DNA of 10,376 bases from Alcaligenaceae bacterium (lineage in GTDB: Bacteria > Pseudomonadota > Gammaproteobacteria > Burkholderiales > Burkholderiaceae_B). Shown here piece by piece: positions 7,895 to 10,376 of the stretch. Under the pieces are notes generated by a model, which saw only the letters and a program-made list of their open reading frames with translations, had not been told where the DNA came from and searched no databases. How positions within the stretch are numbered: the stretch's first letter is position 1; every line of letters starts with the position of its first letter. Location of the stretch: positions 1 through 10,376 of the forward strand of contig JAJUJN010000044.1 of NCBI GenBank assembly GCA_029265335.1, given 5' to 3'. A program made the position numbers and the translations under genes.

Positions 7895-9698
7895 TGGCGG
7901 GTTCCTCCTCTTCGACGCCGCCCAGATAGGCCTCGAGCACGGCCGGGTTGGTCTGTACTTCTTCTGGTTTGCCTTCCGCGAGCTTGGTGCCAAAGTCGAG
8001 CACCACGAGATGATTGGTGAGATCCATGACGAACTCCATGTCGTGCTCTACCAGCAGGATACTCATGCCCTCTTCGCGCAGCTGCTTGAGCACCTGCGCC
8101 AGCGCCTGCTTTTCGCGGAAACGCAAACCGGCCGCCGGCTCGTCGAGCAGGAGCAGTACTGGGTCTGCCGCCAGCGCACGGGCAATTTCAACGATGCGCT
8201 GCTGCCCCAAAGCCAGGTTGCCCGCCTGTTCGTAGAGATAATCGCCCAGACCCACGCGCCGCAGCTGCTGTGCGGCCTCGTGCAGGAGCTGGGCCTCGCG
8301 GCTGCGATCGATATGGAGCGTACCGGCCAGCACACTGACGTCGCTGCGCAGATGCGCACCCAGCGCCACGTTCTCGAGCACGGACATAGTGGGCAGCAAT
8401 TGCACGTGTTGAAAAGTGCGACCCACGCCCAGACGGGCGATGTCGCGCGCGCGTTTGGCATCGATGCGCTTGCCGCAGAACTCCACCCGTCCAGCGGTGG
8501 CCGGCAGGACACCAGTGATGAGGTTGAAGGTGGTGCTCTTACCGGCGCCATTGGGCCCGATCAGGCCGACGATCTCGCCTGCCTTTACCTGAAAGCTCAC
8601 GTCGTTGACTGCGACCAAACCACCAAATTCCTTGCGGATTTGTGCCACGTCGAGCACGATTTCGCCAGGCTGAGGGCGTTCGCGCTGCGGCAGGGCTGGA
8701 GCTTCGGGGGGCGGTGGCAGCTTGACACTGCGCACTTGCTGCCGTCGCTGGAATGGCGCGGCCAGGTAAGGCCAGATGCCATCGCGGGCATGCTGGAGTA
8801 CGAGCACCAGAATGATGCCGAACACGATCAGCTCGAAGTTGTCGGTGGAATCGATCAACCACGGCAGCCAGTTCTGCAGCTGATCTTTGATGATCAGCAC
8901 CACGGCCGACCCCACCAGAGCGCCCCATACGGATGCGGCGCCACCCACCACCGCCATGAACAGATATTCAATACCGTAATTGAGGCCGAAGGGGCTGGGA
9001 CTGACGGCGCGCTGCATATGCGCATAGAGCCAACCCGACACACTGGCCAACAGCGCCGCATACATGAAGATCACGATCTTGTAGGCAGCGGTATTGACGC
9101 CGAACGATTCGGCCATGGCGCCGCCATCGCGCAGCGAACGTATCGCCCGACCCGGTCGGGAAGACAGCAGATTGCTGGTGGCCCAGATGGACAGCATGAC
9201 GAAAAGCCAGATCAGGTAATAGATGTTGCGCCCGCTGACCAGCGAGATGCCGAAAACTTCGAGCGATTGGATGCCTGCGATGCCATCGTATTTGCCCAGC
9301 ACTTCGAGGTTGCCGAACAGGTAGTAAAGGCTCAGGCCCCAGGCGATGGTGCCCAGAGGCAGGTAATGCCCAGACAAGTGCAGCGACACCGCACCAAGAA
9401 TGTAGGCAACGATGCCGGTGAGCACCAGCCCCATGAAGAGCGTGAGCCACGGCGACAGGCCCATCTGGGTGGTGAAGTAGGCCGTGGTATAGGCGCCGAT
9501 ACCCACAAATGCCGCCTGGCCGAACGAAGTGAGACCACCCACCCCCGTGAGCAGTACCAAACCTACCACCACCAGAGTGGCCAGGCCGATGTAGTTGAGC
9601 TGCGTGATCCAGTATTCCGGGGTGATGGCCAACTGTGGCAACACCAGGAGCACCAGGATGAACGCGGCGATCAGATAACGGGAATATGTGTTTTTCAT
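7887..9698 (-). CDS. Branched-chain amino acid ABC transporter, LivM permease fused to LivG ATPase
   Basis: One 603-residue protein joins an inner-membrane permease half to its ATPase. Residues 1 to about 318 are LivM: several hydrophobic helices, [16 protein letters not shown] typical of the family, and a cytoplasmic coupling loop [19 protein letters not shown] (about 184-202). Residues about 326-346 are a Pro-rich linker ([12 protein letters not shown]). Residues about 347-603 are LivG: Walker [10 protein letters not shown] (381-389), Walker B LLLLDEP (515-521) with Glu520, and EHD (551-553) with the H-loop His552. The signature reads LALGQQR (495-501), so the usual serine of LSxGQ is alanine. 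Such fusions are known in Burkholderiales. The ATG at 9698 has no clear ribosome binding site; the gene begins 34 bases after the livH stop, so coupling to livH is likely. It overlaps livF by eight bases. LivM and LivG are usually separate proteins of about 320-420 and 255 residues. Confidence 0.95.
   Translation of the reverse strand: MKNTYSRYLIAAFILVLLVLPQLAITPEYWITQLNYIGLATLVVVGLVLLTGVGGLTSFGQAAFVGIGAYTTAYFTTQMGLSPWLTLFMGLVLTGIVAYILGAVSLHLSGHYLPLGTIAWGLSLYYLFGNLEVLGKYDGIAGIQSLEVFGISLVSGRNIYYLIWLFVMLSIWATSNLLSSRPGRAIRSLRDGGAMAESFGVNTAAYKIVIFMYAALLASVSGWLYAHMQRAVSPSPFGLNYGIEYLFMAVVGGAASVWGALVGSAVVLIIKDQLQNWLPWLIDSTDNFELIVFGIILVLVLQHARDGIWPYLAAPFQRRQQVRSVKLPPPPEAPALPQRERPQPGEIVLDVAQIRKEFGGLVAVNDVSFQVKAGEIVGLIGPNGAGKSTTFNLITGVLPATAGRVEFCGKRIDAKRARDIARLGVGRTFQHVQLLPTMSVLENVALGAHLRSDVSVLAGTLHIDRSREAQLLHEAAQQLRRVGLGDYLYEQAGNLALGQQRIVEIARALAADPVLLLLDEPAAGLRFREKQALAQVLKQLREEGMSILLVEHDMEFVMDLTNHLVVLDFGTKLAEGKPEEVQTNPAVLEAYLGGVEEEEPANV
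7904..7909 (-). promoter_or_regulatory. Ribosome binding site of livF, inside the livMG coding end
   Basis: A perfect AGGAGG lies nine bases before the livF ATG. It is formed by the glutamate codons (GAG GAG GAA) of the acidic C-terminal tail of the upstream protein, so the tail codons serve as both coding sequence and ribosome binding site. Confidence 0.8.
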
Positions 9699-9732
9699 GG
9701 TGAGGCGCGTAGCCGTTACAGCGATTCCAGAA

Positions 9733-10376
9733 TCATTCGTCGTCGATCTGTCGACTGGTGAGCGAACGCCACACCAGCACCGGCAGGATCAGCGTGAATA
9801 CGATGACTTCTTTGTAGGCGCTGGCCCAGAATGAACTGAATGATTCCAGCAGCCCGACCAACAGCGACCCCAGGGCCGCCAGCGGATAACTGGCAAGCCC
9901 ACCGAATATGGCGCCCACGAAACCTTTGAGGCCGATGAGAAACCCTGTGTCGTAGTAAACCGTGGTAACGGGCGCGATGAGAATGCCCGAGAGCGCACCG
10001 ATGAAGGCCGCGAGCGTGAAAGTGATGCCGCCCGACATATTGGTGCTGATGCCCATGAGCCGTGCCCCGCGGCGGTTCACCGCGGTGGCCCGCAGGGCTT
10101 TGCCATAGAGAGTGCGGCCAAAAAAGAGAAACAGCACCAGAATGAAGAGCACGGCCGTGCCCACCACCAGCAGACTTTGCGCCGACACCCGCGTGAAACC
10201 GAGATCGAAGCCACCCGAGACAAAGGCCGGCGTCCGCCAGCCTTCGGCGCCGAAGAACACCAGTGCGGCCCCCGTGAGTGCAAAATGCACGGCCACTGAC
10301 ACAATCAGCAATACCAGCACCGTAGACTCCGCCAGCGGTTGGTAGGCTACGCGGTAGAGCATGGGGCCAATGGGCA
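9733..10376 (-). CDS. livH: Branched-chain amino acid ABC transporter permease LivH, N-terminus outside window
   Basis: LivH is the second inner-membrane permease of the LIV-type importer and pairs with the LivM half of the fusion. About 213 residues are visible and the frame stays open to the window edge; the family has around 290-300, so roughly 75-90 N-terminal residues are missing. The ATG at 10362 is internal, because the preceding codons (PIGP) and the following RVAYQPLAEST match the interior of the family. Visible parts include five or six hydrophobic segments, the cytoplasmic coupling loop NRRGARLMGIS, and the C-terminal block GLKGFVGAIFGGLASYPLAA with GLLES. The stop (TGA, 9735-9733) is 34 bases before livMG. 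A periplasmic binding protein gene may lie beyond the right edge. Confidence 0.94.
   Translation of the reverse strand, partial: PIGPMLYRVAYQPLAESTVLVLLIVSVAVHFALTGAALVFFGAEGWRTPAFVSGGFDLGFTRVSAQSLLVVGTAVLFILVLFLFFGRTLYGKALRATAVNRRGARLMGISTNMSGGITFTLAAFIGALSGILIAPVTTVYYDTGFLIGLKGFVGAIFGGLASYPLAALGSLLVGLLESFSSFWASAYKEVIVFTLILPVLVWRSLTSRQIDDE

Noticed and set aside
7895..7993. Longer N-terminus for LivF
   Set aside because: The extra residues come from the LivG coding region in another frame; a perfect AGGAGG precedes the ATG at 7894.
7881..9761. Very long open frame (626 codons) on the plus strand opposite livMG
   Set aside because: It mirrors the livM-livG gene, whose transporter motifs are unmistakable. 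Its predicted protein is His/Gln-rich with no recognisable domain, as expected for an antisense shadow in GC-rich DNA.

Overview
The window is a dense, all-coding stretch of a GC-rich proteobacterial chromosome. I see no mobile element, phage gene, tRNA, rRNA or CRISPR array. The gene order fimV-truA-trpF-trpB-trpA next to accD, and the fused LivM-LivG transporter subunit, point to Betaproteobacteria, order Burkholderiales, probably near Alcaligenaceae (Bordetella/Achromobacter relatives). That placement rests on remembered gene order and protein style, not on a search.

Layout: positions 1-627 (+) are the C-terminal two thirds of accD (acetyl-CoA carboxylase beta subunit), entering from the left edge. 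A 52-base gap with a strong inverted repeat separates it from trpA, which converges on it. Everything else is on the minus strand and reads right to left. At the right edge is a branched-chain (or other hydrophobic) amino-acid ABC importer: livH (cut by the window end), a livM-livG fusion and livF. A 126-base gap with a possible promoter follows. Then comes a compact unit: fimV (peptidoglycan-binding inner-membrane polar hub protein), truA (tRNA pseudouridine synthase), trpF, trpB and trpA (the last steps of tryptophan synthesis).

How the genes work together: the Liv proteins form the membrane and ATPase core of an importer; its periplasmic binding protein is not in the window. TrpF, TrpB and TrpA turn phosphoribosyl-anthranilate into tryptophan, apart from the TrpC step, which like trpE/G/D is not here. 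fimV/truA share 4 bases, trpF/trpB share 14 and trpB/trpA share 4; with a 46-base gap between truA and trpF, fimV to trpA looks like one transcript with translational coupling. livMG and livF overlap by 8 bases. No gap between genes exceeds 126 bases.

I did not find an undescribed system. The points most worth a second look are the convergent orientation of accD relative to trpA, the FimV protein that ends shortly after its membrane segment and carries an in-frame 18-bp tandem repeat, the LivM-LivG fusion with a non-canonical ABC signature in its LivG half, and the probable bidirectional terminator between accD and trpA.
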